From Biscogniauxia marginata (lineage: Eukaryota > Ascomycota > Sordariomycetes > Xylariales > Xylariaceae): DNA of 64,000 nucleotides. Shown piece after piece: positions 22,093 to 32,900 of this stretch; within the stretch, counting starts at the first letter, position 1, and every line of letters starts with the position of its first letter. The DNA is taken from the NCBI GenBank assembly GCA_022695795.1, contig MU404062.1, positions 1 through 64,000 on the forward strand, read 5' to 3'. Both the position numbers and the translations under genes were made by a program. Under the pieces are notes generated by a model. That model did not search any database and was not told where the DNA came from. It saw nothing but the letters and a program-made list of their open reading frames with translations.

Positions 22093-23408
22093 CTATTGTA
22101 CCGTAGAAGACGGGTGTCCCGGGTTGGATGTCAGGGAGTCCTCGTCCTCCATGCTACGATAGGTCTTCGCGTCGCTGCTGCTACTAAGCGAGTGTTTCTC
22201 TTGTGGATTCGCCGAATGGACCGTCACCTCGAACTCCAGCCTCCTGCTAATGCCGGTCGTCTCGGCCGCCCCGGTTAGGTCGGAATCGCTGTCTCTGGCA
22301 GTTGCCCGGACCACCGCCTTATTGAAGCTCGTGAGGGCTATCTCCCGGTCACGGTTGGTGCTGTTATGATGGTCTCCGTGGCGTAGGGTGTGTTCGTGGG
22401 AATAAGAGAGCGAGTGATGGTAGGGCTCGCCGTCTCGTGAGCGCGCCAGTCGCAGGATAAGATTCGCCATACTCATCTCGATATTCAGCTTCACCATGTA
22501 TGCCACGGGGTGAAACTGGATAAACACGACTTCGTTCGGCAGCCACATGAGACCAATGAGCATTGCCTATGCGCTGTTAGTACCTTAAAATAAAGTTGAA
22601 TAGTGTAGCAAAATAACTTACGTCCATCGCCACGGAAACTACCATAAGCTTTGCATTGAAGCTGATGAGGGGCTTGTACTTGACTAGCCCGTGTTCTTTG
22701 ACAAGTCGTTGCTTGACTACACGTAGGAAGTACCAGTTGAGCCCCGCGTCAACAAGTAGGATGAGGACTTTGGATACCGGATCCCAGTATTTGTTTATAT
22801 GGACCAGTCTATGTCTTTCTGGTTAGCTGGCTTATTTCTCGAATGAATTCAAATTCCCAACCCATGTATGACTGGAACGGGGTTAAACTTACACTGGGAT
22901 AGGAGGTGGGCTCAGATGAGCCGGTATCCAGATGGTGAACACGATCACGTTAATCAACGAGATCACGGCGCACGTTCCCCATTTCAACTGCCATACAAAT
23001 TTGTCGCTTTCGGAAATGATGGCGATTCGGTTGATGATTATCTGCATCAAGAACTGGATCTCGAAGACCCAGAGTGCGAGTATAATGAATAGAACCGGTA
23101 TCCTACCATAATTTTGCTTGATTAATTATATGGACGGGAATTATTATACCATGGTTGCACTCTGTCCCAGGACTAGACAGAAAGAAGACTTACGTCGCCC
23201 CAATTACGCCGTCCAAAAACAGCCAGCCGACTATAGCAATAGCAAGGTTCGCAATGATCTCTCCCCAGATCATATAGATGAACGCACTTCGAAGCGGGTT
23301 CTTGTTTCGTCTGGTCTGCTTCAGCGCCTCCCATACCGTAAGGAAGCCGAACCCGAGCGTGAAGCCAAAGGCTAGCGATGCTAGCTGGAAGTCTGTTTTG
23401 GACGCCAT
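22093..23408 (-). CDS. Seven-helix fungal membrane protein, function unknown
   Basis: Predicted exons are 23408-23194, 23102-22893, 22808-22622 and 22566-22093; 361 residues with consistent phases. Introns (91, 84 and 55 nt) begin GTAAGT and end TAG. About seven hydrophobic segments are visible, including FGFTLGFGFLTVWEALKQT, IIANLAIAIVGWLFLDG, VLFIILALWVFEIQFLMQII, CAVISLINVIVFTIWI and AMLIGLMWLPNEVVF. The protein keeps a basic loop (VVKQRLVKEHGLVKYKP) and ends in a roughly 130-residue hydrophilic Ser/His/Asp-rich tail. The architecture resembles fungal receptor-like membrane proteins, but I cannot name the family. It is the second such 7-TM protein in 10 kb. Confidence 0.75.
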
Positions 23409-25248
23409 GGTTGAATGTGCGGGTTAGGAACTAATATTCCTGCGCAATGGTAGTCGTCCGTTGCCGTCCCGAATCATTGAGTATACGACCGCACTGGAGA
23501 GAGGCAGTTATGCCAACCACGATGTCAAGAGAAACAGGACGTCCCGTACGCCGAGAATTATGAAAGACTTTAGGAGCCGGCTGTAAGCCAGCCTATATGA
23601 TAGTTCCCGACGCTTTGATGTCTTGACCGAAACTGCCCAGCCTGCTCCGATAAGTCGTCAAATTGAGATCGTAGCCAATAGTGAAGCGTAAGTCGAGTCG
23701 GCTTAGTTCTTAGCTAGCACTCTAGTTCTACAACTATATAACGCTATGTAAGGCACGATAAGTTGGTTATTGCTTCGCAAATGTGCTAAACCTAATAATG
23801 ACCCCTCCATACATATTAGCAGAAAATTCTCTCCTCGTGGCCATTATACCTCCCAAAGCGTTATGGCCTTACACTACGGGGCATGCATTACGGTGGTTAT
23901 AATATTTGGCCATATTGGTAGGGTAGTTACAGTAAGTAAGCTTTCTAATCGTACCAGTCTTTGCGACAACGCATCTATGGGATTGAGATCCACTGCGTAA
24001 TGGGATAGACATAAGCCCCTCGTCCTGTCGAGAATATATGTAATTCTATATGCCGCCGCTCCCTATCCCTCGTGGCAAGGACGTAGAAAATTCCTTCTCA
24101 TGCCGTCTTATCCAGCCACATGGGACCAGCTGCAAGGGCTCCTGGGCTTATAATCTGTACTAGTTGCAGGTAAGCACCAAAACAAGACATCCCCCCTTAT
24201 TCCGTTCCTCGACAATGAGGCACATATCGTACGTTGATTCGGTCCTAGAAGATCCAAGCGTCAAAGCTAGCTGGGAACATGTATTGCAGACAGAAACTAG
24301 TTCGGCTAGTTTTCAGCTATATGGTAGTGCCACCATTGAAAGTGAGAGGACTTAGCGTTCTAGTGTAAGGTAAACCGTAGAGCTGAATCGGACTCTGCTC
24401 GCTTATCGAAAAGCGAAAGATCTAGGACCAGTAAGAAGATCAGAACCTTCCTGTATGAATCGCCGTTCGGACACCTTCAATCTAGGGGTCTAATCTAGCC
24501 CCTTAACTAGCGCTGATCTGCCAAGTCTAGAGTATGTATAGACAGGGAAAGACGACCGGCGGCAAATATGTCTTTTTGTCTTATCCTACACCCAGCCGAG
24601 GCAGCTCGTGAGATGCCCTCCTGGATTCGCTCAGCTTCTACGCACAGGATCGAAAAACGTGCTGCTTGTGCATACTTTATGCGAGATAGAGAGAATATAA
24701 TTTACATAGTAGACTAGAAAACTCACGACTCTTTCTAACTCACTACACTAACAGACTAGGTAGGGCTCTAAGAGCTTATATTGTTAAGTAATAGCTTAAA
24801 AGTAGGCCTAGCCCACTTGGTGTATAAGCTACAACGGGCTAAAACAGAACATTGTACGATCTACGATCAATGCACCCTTGATGATCTGAAAAACAAAATC
24901 CTCCGAGTATATCTTGCAGGGCATAAAAAAGTTGTGTAGGGAGTATGCTGGTAAATTAGATATGTTGTCTATACACTGCCGCTTAGACGGAGTAAGGCGT
25001 AACATTAGGAGGTACTAGTAACTGTATCGTATATTAACGCGATTGATAATCGATAAGATAGTTCTAATTACAGCCACAGTTCACTATTTCACTCTTCCAA
25101 ACTAGCCACATTGTGGCTAAGCTTACTTTGCTTCCTTACCTACCCCGGAGATGCTCTGGCAATCGTTTCGACGGCATATGCAACATTCACGAATTCAACC
25201 TTTTCCCCTCCTTGTTGCATAAAACCATCATAGGCCGCCCACCCAACC
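23409..25248. other. AT-rich gene-poor spacer
   Basis: 1.8 kb with no frame that shows a recognisable protein. Short runs such as 23770-24000 and 24164-24355 look random. The interval must contain the promoters of the 7-TM gene (minus) and the Nudix gene (plus). Confidence 0.45.
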
Positions 25249-26461
25249 ATGTCAACAACCCGCATGGCCAAGGTCATATCAACCGAGCTACTAGTTAGTA
25301 TAACAAACCAGATATTAGAAACCTAGGGGAAGAATCCTTCTCCCCGTTGACATTGCCTAATAATATCTCTCTCAGGAGAACAAAGACGCAAAATGGATCA
25401 ACCTCGTGAAGTCAGTCTACATGATCCCTCCGAGATTTCACACCCAACTCTTCCAATCCAATCCAATCCTCTCATCTTCTCTCCTATCCTACACTAGATG
25501 ATTGAAAAAAAAAAAAAAGAAGACCTACCCACAGCGAGAATAAATACCTACCTACCTACAAACTAAATTTCATACCCAACACTAACCCCCTTCCCTCCCC
25601 CCCCCTCCCCCAGGATCACCTACGAAGATGAGCAGGGCCGCGTCCGCACCTGGGAGGCGATGCGACGCGCCGGCCGGCCCAAGACCAGCGCCGTCGACGC
25701 CGTGCAGATGATCGCCGTCCTCGGGCGGCCGCCGACGAGCTCCTCCTCTGATGGACCCGCGCCGGTGCCGCTGGTGCTGCTGGAGAAGCAGTTCCGCGCG
25801 CCCGCGGCCCGCGTCGTCGTCGAGTTCCCCGCCGGCCTCGTCGACGCGGGCGAGACCGTCGAGCAGGCCGCGCTGCGCGAGCTCCGCGAGGAGACGGGCT
25901 ACGTCGGCGAGGTGGTACCGGACCGGGGCGGGGGGCGTCCGGTGCTCTTCAGCTGTGGGTTTTTTTTCCTTTTTCCTTTTTTTTTTCTTTGGAAAATTTT
26001 CTTTTCTTTTGAGCCCCCGCCCCCTTTTTGTTTATCTTGTCTCATGACCTCGTAAATTTTCTTTTGATTAAATAATCGCAGCTAACGTTTCTCTCCGTCC
26101 TTTCACATAGCTCCTGCATCCTCGAGGTGAGCTGGGTTTTAGTTATTTTAGACCCTCCTTTCTATTTTTTATTTTATTTTTATTATGTAAGTCTGTCCGA
26201 AGCCGCTAATCCACCTTCTTTTGCTGCCCCCCTAGCTCGAGCACCTTCATGATCCACCTCAAGGTCGACCCGGAGAGGGAGGAGAACAAGAATCCCAAGC
26301 CGGAGCTGGAAGACGGCGAGTTCATCGAGTGCTTCTGGGTGCCGCTCGACGACCTCTACGCCGAGTGCAGACGGCTGGAGGCCCAGGGCTTCGCTATCGA
26401 CGGCAAGGTCGGGGTATTTGCGGAAGGGCTCGAGATGTCTAAGATTTGGCAGACTTCGTGA
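25249..26461 (+). CDS. Nudix hydrolase, ADP-ribose/ADP-sugar pyrophosphatase type
   Basis: Five predicted exons: 25249-25293, 25376-25410, 25614-25954, 26111-26126 and 26236-26461; 220 residues. Exons 1 and 2 encode MSTTRMAKVISTELL and ENKDAKWINLVK, matching the expected N-terminal strand of YSA1-like enzymes and joining in frame to ITYEDEQGRVRTWE. The Nudix box is complete: GLVDAGETVEQAALRELREE followed by TGYV, fitting Gx5Ex7REUXEExGU. Exon 4 is a 16-nt microexon. Exon 5 contains KNPKPELEDGEFIECFWVP and GFAIDGKVG, conserved C-terminal motifs. The enzyme likely hydrolyses ADP-ribose to AMP and ribose-5-phosphate in cytosol or mitochondria. Intron 3 carries long T-tracts. Exon 3 is strongly GC-rich. 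Confidence 0.85.
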
Positions 26462-26732
26462 CCGAAGCGGAAGCGGAAGCGGTATGGTGGGTAGTACTAC
26501 TTTGGCCCAACGTAAAATAGGGGTTCAGGAGAAGGAAACACATAGAGTATAGAGAACCTTGCAAAGCGAAAGTATCACTGCATATACGACGGGCTAGTCA
26601 GGATGAACGGTATCACAAATAGAAACAGTCATCGATGATGGTAAATTTAACATTCTCAGACAGTCAGGATCAGTCTGGTTATAAGATCGAAATACATATA
26701 GAAACGCCCGCTCCAATTTCTCCTTCATCCCC

Positions 26733-27752
26733 TCAGTCGCAAGCGATGAGGATCCGATGCATCTCCGCATCCGTATCGACCAACACCGGCAGTTTCGAGA
26801 TGCCCCCGCTCTGCGTCGGGGACCACTCCATGACATCCTCGACCGCGGCGTCGAAGCGCAGGCCGGGGAACCGCGAGAACAGTGTGCCGAGGGCGATCTC
26901 CAGCTCTATCCGCATCAGGTGCTCGCTCTCGCGCACGTGCGGCCCGTACCCATTGCGGTGGATGTCGAATTTGTCCGGGTCGGAGGGCCGGCGGCGATTC
27001 CAATCTCCGGCCTGCACGGCACCGGTGGTCGTCGTCAGGTCCCGGTCGATCTTGTCGCTCTGGATCGCCGGGGTTGTTTTCTTAGCAGCGGGGGTACCCG
27101 GAGAGTTTGGCGCTGACAACGATACGGTTTTGTACCGTAGACACTCGTCCACCACCGACGGCGCCCAGGCGAGCGGGTTCCGCCTGACTTTAGCCCACTG
27201 TTCCGGGTGCTGGAAGAGCGTCAGCACCCCGAGGCCGATCGAATGAGCCAGTGCTACGTTTCCGGATCCCAATAAGAGCAACGCCAGCTCGATGATATCG
27301 TCCCGCGACATGACGCCCTTCCGGTACTGCTCCCTCAACAGCCGTGAAACCAGATCCCCATGCTCTCGGTCAGACTTGCCGATGCGCGCGTCGACCAGCT
27401 TGTCCACGTACGCCCTCAGCGTCTGCTCATCATTAGACGATAGTCGCCCAACGTCATCCTCCGGTATACCGAGAAGCTTGCAGGCGATCTGCATGGGCAC
27501 CGGCACCGCGAACTCCTCGATCAAGTCGAATGGCTTCCCTGTCTCGACATACTTCTGGTTGATCTCGTCGAGCACGCGGTCGACGACACCATGGATCATG
27601 AGCCGCATTTCCTCGACGACCTCGGGCGTAAATGCATCGTCAAGCATAGCGCGCTGCCTTGCATCTTCTGGGCCGTCCATGTTAGCCGGAGCAAAGGTGC
27701 TAGAGGTCTTGATGGCATCCATAGTCTTGTAGATGTTGGTATAGATCTCCAT
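26733..27752 (-). pseudogene. Degenerate bacterial-type cytochrome P450 (CYP55/P450nor-like)
   Basis: The open frame from ATG 27752 gives 339 residues. It shows MDGPEDARQRAMLDDAFTP (the early MD-PEH-R motif), an I-helix-like segment LLLLGSGNVALAHSIGLGVL, the LFQHPEQW motif, and an ExxR motif in DECLRY. The heme-binding loop is abnormal: where FGxGxHxCxxEHL is expected it reads GYGPHVRESEHL, so the cysteine ligand position holds Arg. The stretch between ExxR and DPDKFDIHR is low complexity (Pro/Lys/Thr-rich) instead of the usual beta-sheet. The first 60 or so residues of a normal P450 of this class are also missing, although some reading-through resemblance continues upstream of 27752. Without the thiolate ligand it should not bind heme as a P450. 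A sequencing or annotation error is possible. Confidence 0.65.
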
Positions 27753-28189
27753 ATTTGGTATTTTGTTGACTTGCTGATGGCCGCTTGGATGAGCTCGGAA
27801 GGAATAGAAGCAGAAGAAGAAGAAGACGCTCGCGCCAAGGTAGCTTACCAGCTTTCGGGCATTCGGAATGTGAATATAAAAGATCGGTATCTTCGAGCTT
27901 CCATGGCAGCAATATCTCAAAGGTGATTCGTTCCATTGTATGTACTTAGATGCAGGGAGTTGCAGATCGACAGGGTTTCCCCAGGTTTTTGGTAGTTCGT
28001 TTCATCATGACCACATATCGAACTTTGCTATAATAGCGTCGTCCGACATGACCGCAGAGTAATCTCGGTCTTCTACCATGTGAACCTCCGAAAGAGATCC
28101 GAGTCAGGGACCCCGTGTTCATGCATTCTCGCGTTGCATGAAGATCCACAGGATTGAATTTGTAGTCATGATAGAAACCTGGATCCTGC
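27753..28189. other. Spacer upstream of the P450 remnant
   Basis: This 437-bp stretch includes possible remnants of the missing P450 N-terminus: the in-frame continuation to about 27800 looks P450-like before losing similarity. A GTAAGC donor-like site occurs at about 27846 on the minus strand. No intact first exon was found. Confidence 0.4.
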
Positions 28190-28311
28190 AGTTGGAGTAT
28201 CAGCAGGCTACCAGAGACGAGCACAGCGAGATACCAATAGCGCTAATAGGAATCGAACCTAAACTCGCTGATACTCCAACTCCTGCGTCATGTTACCTAG
28301 CCACTAGGCTT
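28190..28311 (-). mobile_element. tRNA-derived SINE-like element or tRNA pseudogene
   Basis: On the minus strand an A-box-like sequence AAGCCTAGTGG (28311-28301) is followed about 41 nt later by a perfect B-box GGTTCGATTCC (28259-28249), the two internal promoter elements of RNA polymerase III. No cloverleaf can be folded: acceptor, D and anticodon stems do not pair, so it is not a working tRNA gene. A perfect 15-bp inverted repeat, AGTTGGAGTATCAGC at 28190-28204 with its complement at 28267-28281, brackets the B-box. Such tRNA-headed sequences are typical of fungal SINEs. The element lies just upstream of the truncated P450. Target-site duplications were not found. Confidence 0.5.
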
Positions 28312-28714
28312 CAACATCGGGACGATTCGGGCTTGTTCGGGGTCTAGACTTGTGTTATACTAAGTGTTCCCCCCCTTTTTTGAGTTGACAAATCGGTCAG
28401 CCGGGAGGGAGTCGTCATAATCTTCATAACACGCTACCTAGATAGAGCATAGAACCTCTCCTAGCGCAACACACGTATGCATTCCGAGTTATCATCGATC
28501 ATTCTCCTTGTTGAATTAGTGTTCGTAACCTAGTTGAATAGCATGTAATCCTGACTCTAGTTTCGAGCCTTATGCCTTTCCCAATGCCTAGTTGCCCCAG
28601 TTTATATGCGCCGAGACTTTGTCTCCCCAAGTATCAGTCAAAATCATAGTTGATGTAAGGTGTGGATATTACATAGGGCTGTAGGGAGCGAGCTGTTGCA
28701 CATGGTGGCAAACT
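28312..28714. other. Intergenic spacer
   Basis: AT-rich, 403 bp, between the SINE-like element and the 3' end of the lipoyl synthase gene. No gene is seen. Confidence 0.4.
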
Positions 28715-29989
28715 CTATGCCCCTTCGCTCTTCAGTGTCTCTTCCATTGCGAGCGTCTTGCCAAGCTCCTCGTCCACGCTAGAGGCCGTCTTCTTGCCTG
28801 CCCGCTTTCGCAACACGTTTTCGATAAAGGCCTCGCCAGCCTTGTAACTGCTCCTGACAAGGGGCCCGCTGGCCACGTAGAGGAAGCCCATGTCCAGAGC
28901 ACGTTGACGCCACATTTCGAACTCGTCTGGCGTGACGTATTTCTCTACCTGGAGATGCCGTTTGGTCGGGCGCATGTATTGTCCAAAAGTCACTACGTCG
29001 ACATTTACGTTGCGCAGTTCTTTTAGTGCATCTATTATTTCGCCCTCTTGCTCTCCCAGACCGAGCATTAGACTGGTCTTGGTGATGATGTTATCCTGGC
29101 CCCGCACTTTCTTGACGTGCTCCAAGACACTCAGACTCTGCCGGAACGTGGCCCTGCGATCTCGTACGTACGGCGTCAGGCCTTCTACGGTCTCGACATT
29201 GTGTGCATACACGTCCAGTCCGCTCTCGGCCACAATCCTGACCATATCCAAGTCTCCCCTGAAGTCTCCCGTGAGTGCCTCGACGAGCAAGCTCGGCTTC
29301 TTGGCCTTGATCTTGCGTATCGTCTCGGCGAAATGCCTCGCCCCACCGTCGGCAAGATCATCGCGGTCCACGCTCGTGAGCACCACATAACCTAGGCCCC
29401 AGCGTGCGAGCGCCTCTGCCGTATGTTCCGGTTCGTGCGGGTCCAGCGGTGGCGGTTTTCGGCTCGTCTTCACACTGCAGAATCGGCAGCCACGGGTGCA
29501 CGTGTCACCCATCAGCATGATGGTAGCCGTGGCGGCATTCTTGTTGCTACCACCCCAGCACTCGGAGATATTGGGACATCGTGCCTCCTCGCAGACTGTG
29601 TGCAGGTTCAGACCTCGCAGGTCTGCCTTGATACTCTTGTAATTTTCGTTGCCAGCAGGAATAGGCGTCTTCAGCCACTCGGGCAACCGAGTGATGGTTC
29701 GACGGTTGGACGCAGGTCCGACTTCGGCGGTGCGGAGTGTGTAGGCATCGCTGGGCGGTAGAGGTGATGCGGGCGATGACGTGGGCAGGAAATCTTCGAA
29801 GGCTGCTACCGAAGTATTCTTGAAGTAGGTCGGCCTTCGAGATGGCGGCGACGGCGTAGATTGACTTGATGATTCGGGTGCATTTGTTGGGACAGTCGCA
29901 TAGGAACGGGTCGCGCCGAGAGTCGATGATGTGATTGCTCGACGGAGCGGCCTACACACACGCTGTAATGAAGTCGAAGGAGACGCCAT
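28715..29989 (-). CDS. LIP5: Lipoyl synthase, mitochondrial
   Basis: Single exon, 424 residues from ATG 29989 (the frame extends one codon to a GTG). This radical-SAM enzyme inserts two sulfurs into octanoyl-protein to form lipoyl groups on pyruvate, 2-oxoglutarate and glycine-cleavage complexes. An Arg/Ser-rich N-terminus fits a mitochondrial presequence. The auxiliary cluster motif is [12 protein letters not shown] (CX4CX5C), the radical-SAM cluster motif CTRGCRFC (CX3CX2C), and the C-terminal RSSYKAGE carries the serine ligand of the auxiliary cluster. Other conserved stretches are [16 protein letters not shown] and [13 protein letters not shown]. All catalytic features are present, so the gene looks functional. 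Confidence 0.97.
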   Translation of the reverse strand: MASPSTSLQRVCRPLRRAITSSTLGATRSYATVPTNAPESSSQSTPSPPSRRPTYFKNTSVAAFEDFLPTSSPASPLPPSDAYTLRTAEVGPASNRRTITRLPEWLKTPIPAGNENYKSIKADLRGLNLHTVCEEARCPNISECWGGSNKNAATATIMLMGDTCTRGCRFCSVKTSRKPPPLDPHEPEHTAEALARWGLGYVVLTSVDRDDLADGGARHFAETIRKIKAKKPSLLVEALTGDFRGDLDMVRIVAESGLDVYAHNVETVEGLTPYVRDRRATFRQSLSVLEHVKKVRGQDNIITKTSLMLGLGEQEGEIIDALKELRNVNVDVVTFGQYMRPTKRHLQVEKYVTPDEFEMWRQRALDMGFLYVASGPLVRSSYKAGEAFIENVLRKRAGKKTASSVDEELGKTLAMEETLKSEGA

Positions 29990-32900
29990 CACTCAATTGC
30001 GTCTGGCGCCAGAGAAGAAGTCTACAACGTCCTCGGTTGATAGGTAATAAGGTGGTAGTGGAAGGAATCGAGCTAATAATAATCATCACCAGATAAAATG
30101 TTGATGATGGCAATTACGGGGCCCACCTGCTATCTTTTGAGCCGTCGTCATTGGCCAGCCTCGATGGCGCCACACAGCGCAGTTTCTTTGATCGGCTAAG
30201 ACGGGACCGGACGGGAAACCGGAAACCGGAAACAATGAAGCCCCGTTAAACCAAGAAGGTTAAACTCTAAATACTGTACCCATAATGGACGGAGTACGTA
30301 ACGCTAATAGGCCTTTCTACATGCATAAAGTGTACCTTTGAAAAGGGGTCCCACGTGGTTGACTTATAGTTGGTCTAGCCATAGGTTTTGCCACACTTTA
30401 CAGGGACCATTATCCATGGATGATGGGCAACTACAGTTTACCAATCTTCTCTTATATGTAGTGTTAACAGGTAGTTTTGCATAGTTTTAGCCAACGATTA
30501 TTATCCTACAGTTAGTTACCTACCTACGGCTGTTTCAGTAATAGGTAACTTTAGCCAACTGTGTAACGCCCAGCGCCTTTTTAGTTCCTGATCTCTTTTA
30601 GATGATCCTTAAAACTGTATGGCACGTGCTTGTCCTCTCTGAACACCTTAGTATTTGATACTTTAAGGTTGACCCCTTCTCGATTACTTTAGACGATGAG
30701 ACTAGTATCATTTTACAAAGTATCCCCAGGGGAAACCTTAAGCCTACGGTATTTGTAAATTCAAACTTGTCTGCCTATACCAGGAGCTGGAGCTAATATG
30801 ATGGGCAAGCAGTCGTACCATCACAGAGCTAAATAATTATGTACTCAGCGAAGGTGCCGCTGTTGCCTTGGGTTTCAACTTGAAAGAGTGTTCTATAGCA
30901 TAATTCCTATCACATCGGCAAGGATATGTAGGTAGTTAATCATGATTTGTGAAAGGCTAGATCAACGGAAATGTCTGCAACAATAAAAATTACTACACTC
31001 GGGAAAATACTGTATATGAAGCGAGAGAACCGGAAAAGGTGCTAATCAGGGGCTAAATGAAGCCCTGTAGGGTAGAGTATAACATTCAGGTACATGAGTT
31101 TCGCAATGTTACATGTTACGAGGAGAACTCTTACTAAAACTCCCTCTCAACCTTGTCTTGTACATGTATTGCCAATGATTACACATTCAATAACTGAGGA
31201 ATGACATATGGGCTGCGAATTATTAAGTCCTAGAAATTCCCGCATATCCTGGATGCTGTGGTTAAAGTAACGCCACGTCTCTATTATTATTTCCCTCTAT
31301 GTCTCTCCTACTATTACTTAACCCTACAGGTTTCTATTTCTCAAGACCTTCTCTGAATGACAAATGCATAACCGCCCTAGCCATACAATATAAGACCTGA
31401 CTTCTCTGGTTGGCTCCCCTATTACACGCAGTAACACAATTGCCAGTCGCCGGTCCCGAGCCTGCACGTTGGCTTTTCTAATATAGATATTACCGACCAG
31501 GCGATATGTTCTTTAACTCTTTCGTCAGTAGTCTAGAATCTTCGGCGTAGCATGGATGAAAGTATCGACCTGAGGGCTTTTCTATATTTGGGCACTAATA
31601 ATAGCATTGGCTATATTATGTCAACCAAGAGATTATACTTGAGGTAGAGAGACTATCGAAGCTAACGAGGGTAGAACGTATTATCCCTCTTACCGCTTAC
31701 TTGGTCCGCCTTCCTCCGCTATTTTTTGTATTTGCCATTCCAGGTCCTTTAAGCTTATTCTCTTCGCTATTCCGGATTAATACTTAGCCCAGGGACAGTC
31801 AATCTATGTTGGTACATTAGAGTGGTGAGGTGGCGGTTAACTATTCTACCGATTGTACGGCACTTGGCACTCGATCCCCAGTCCTCCTGTCCTTGATTTC
31901 CTAATGGGCATTTGTACCTAGTGATGGAACGTAAATCTCCCCGGTTGGATTTCCCAGCCATGCCAGGCGGACTCCAGAATACGCCTCGATTCTCCTCTCC
32001 ATGTGTATTGATGTGTATTTGTCTAATATTAAGGATTGAGAGACTAGAAGATTCATTACACGTCTTCCCTCCTCTTCTAAGTAGTGATGCTTTGAAATAG
32101 ATAGATCTAACATGGGCTTATACATGAATTAGTGAAGAAGTTGCTCCGGTCATATCGTATAAGCTTGTTGTGTATGACGCTGTCGTGACCACCAGCGATC
32201 AGGTTATCGGGAGAGTCTTGGTGGGCCACTCCCAACTAACCAATCAGAGGCAACGTCAGTAACGAATTGGGAAACCGAGATAGACCAACAGGCGAAGAGT
32301 ACCCGCGGAGAAGATCTAGAATATACATACAGTACTCTGGACCGATTCAGTTCAGGTTTTCCGTGATTGAAAAAAGAACATATCCAAGAAATTATCTTCG
32401 GAACTTTTACGATAACTCATATTTCAATAACACCCTGCTCTTCGTCCTTCTGGGTCCCCTGCTGGGCCCGCCAGCCAATAGAACTTTCTCCGATCCTTGA
32501 CTACTCATCCTCATGGCCATTCTTCTCGCGCCTTTGTCCTAGGATGCTACTTAAGGATACCAAAAGCGGCTGGTAAGACAGCAGCGTAGGATGGCTGGTA
32601 CGGCGAGTATCACCGAGGCCACCCAGTAGACCCAGAACTGGCAGGCTCCGGACGAACACTGTTTGGCTAGGAATCACACATGGAAAGCAGGGATGAAGTA
32701 GCGAGGAGCATACAACGTTGATACAACCTAGTGAGATAGGAAGGCCGCTAATAACTTTCAAATATTCCTATATGGTCGCACGACATGCTCAATAAATTTT
32801 GACAACTCATCTTTAGTCACAGGTTGGATGTAATGCCTCCATAAGGTGGCGGTAAGTCTGACTGCCCAATACGACGCTAATTAGATGTTCCATAATAGTC

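Noticed and set aside
28249..28320. A true tRNA gene on the minus strand
   Set aside because: Box B is perfect, but acceptor, D and anticodon stems do not pair.
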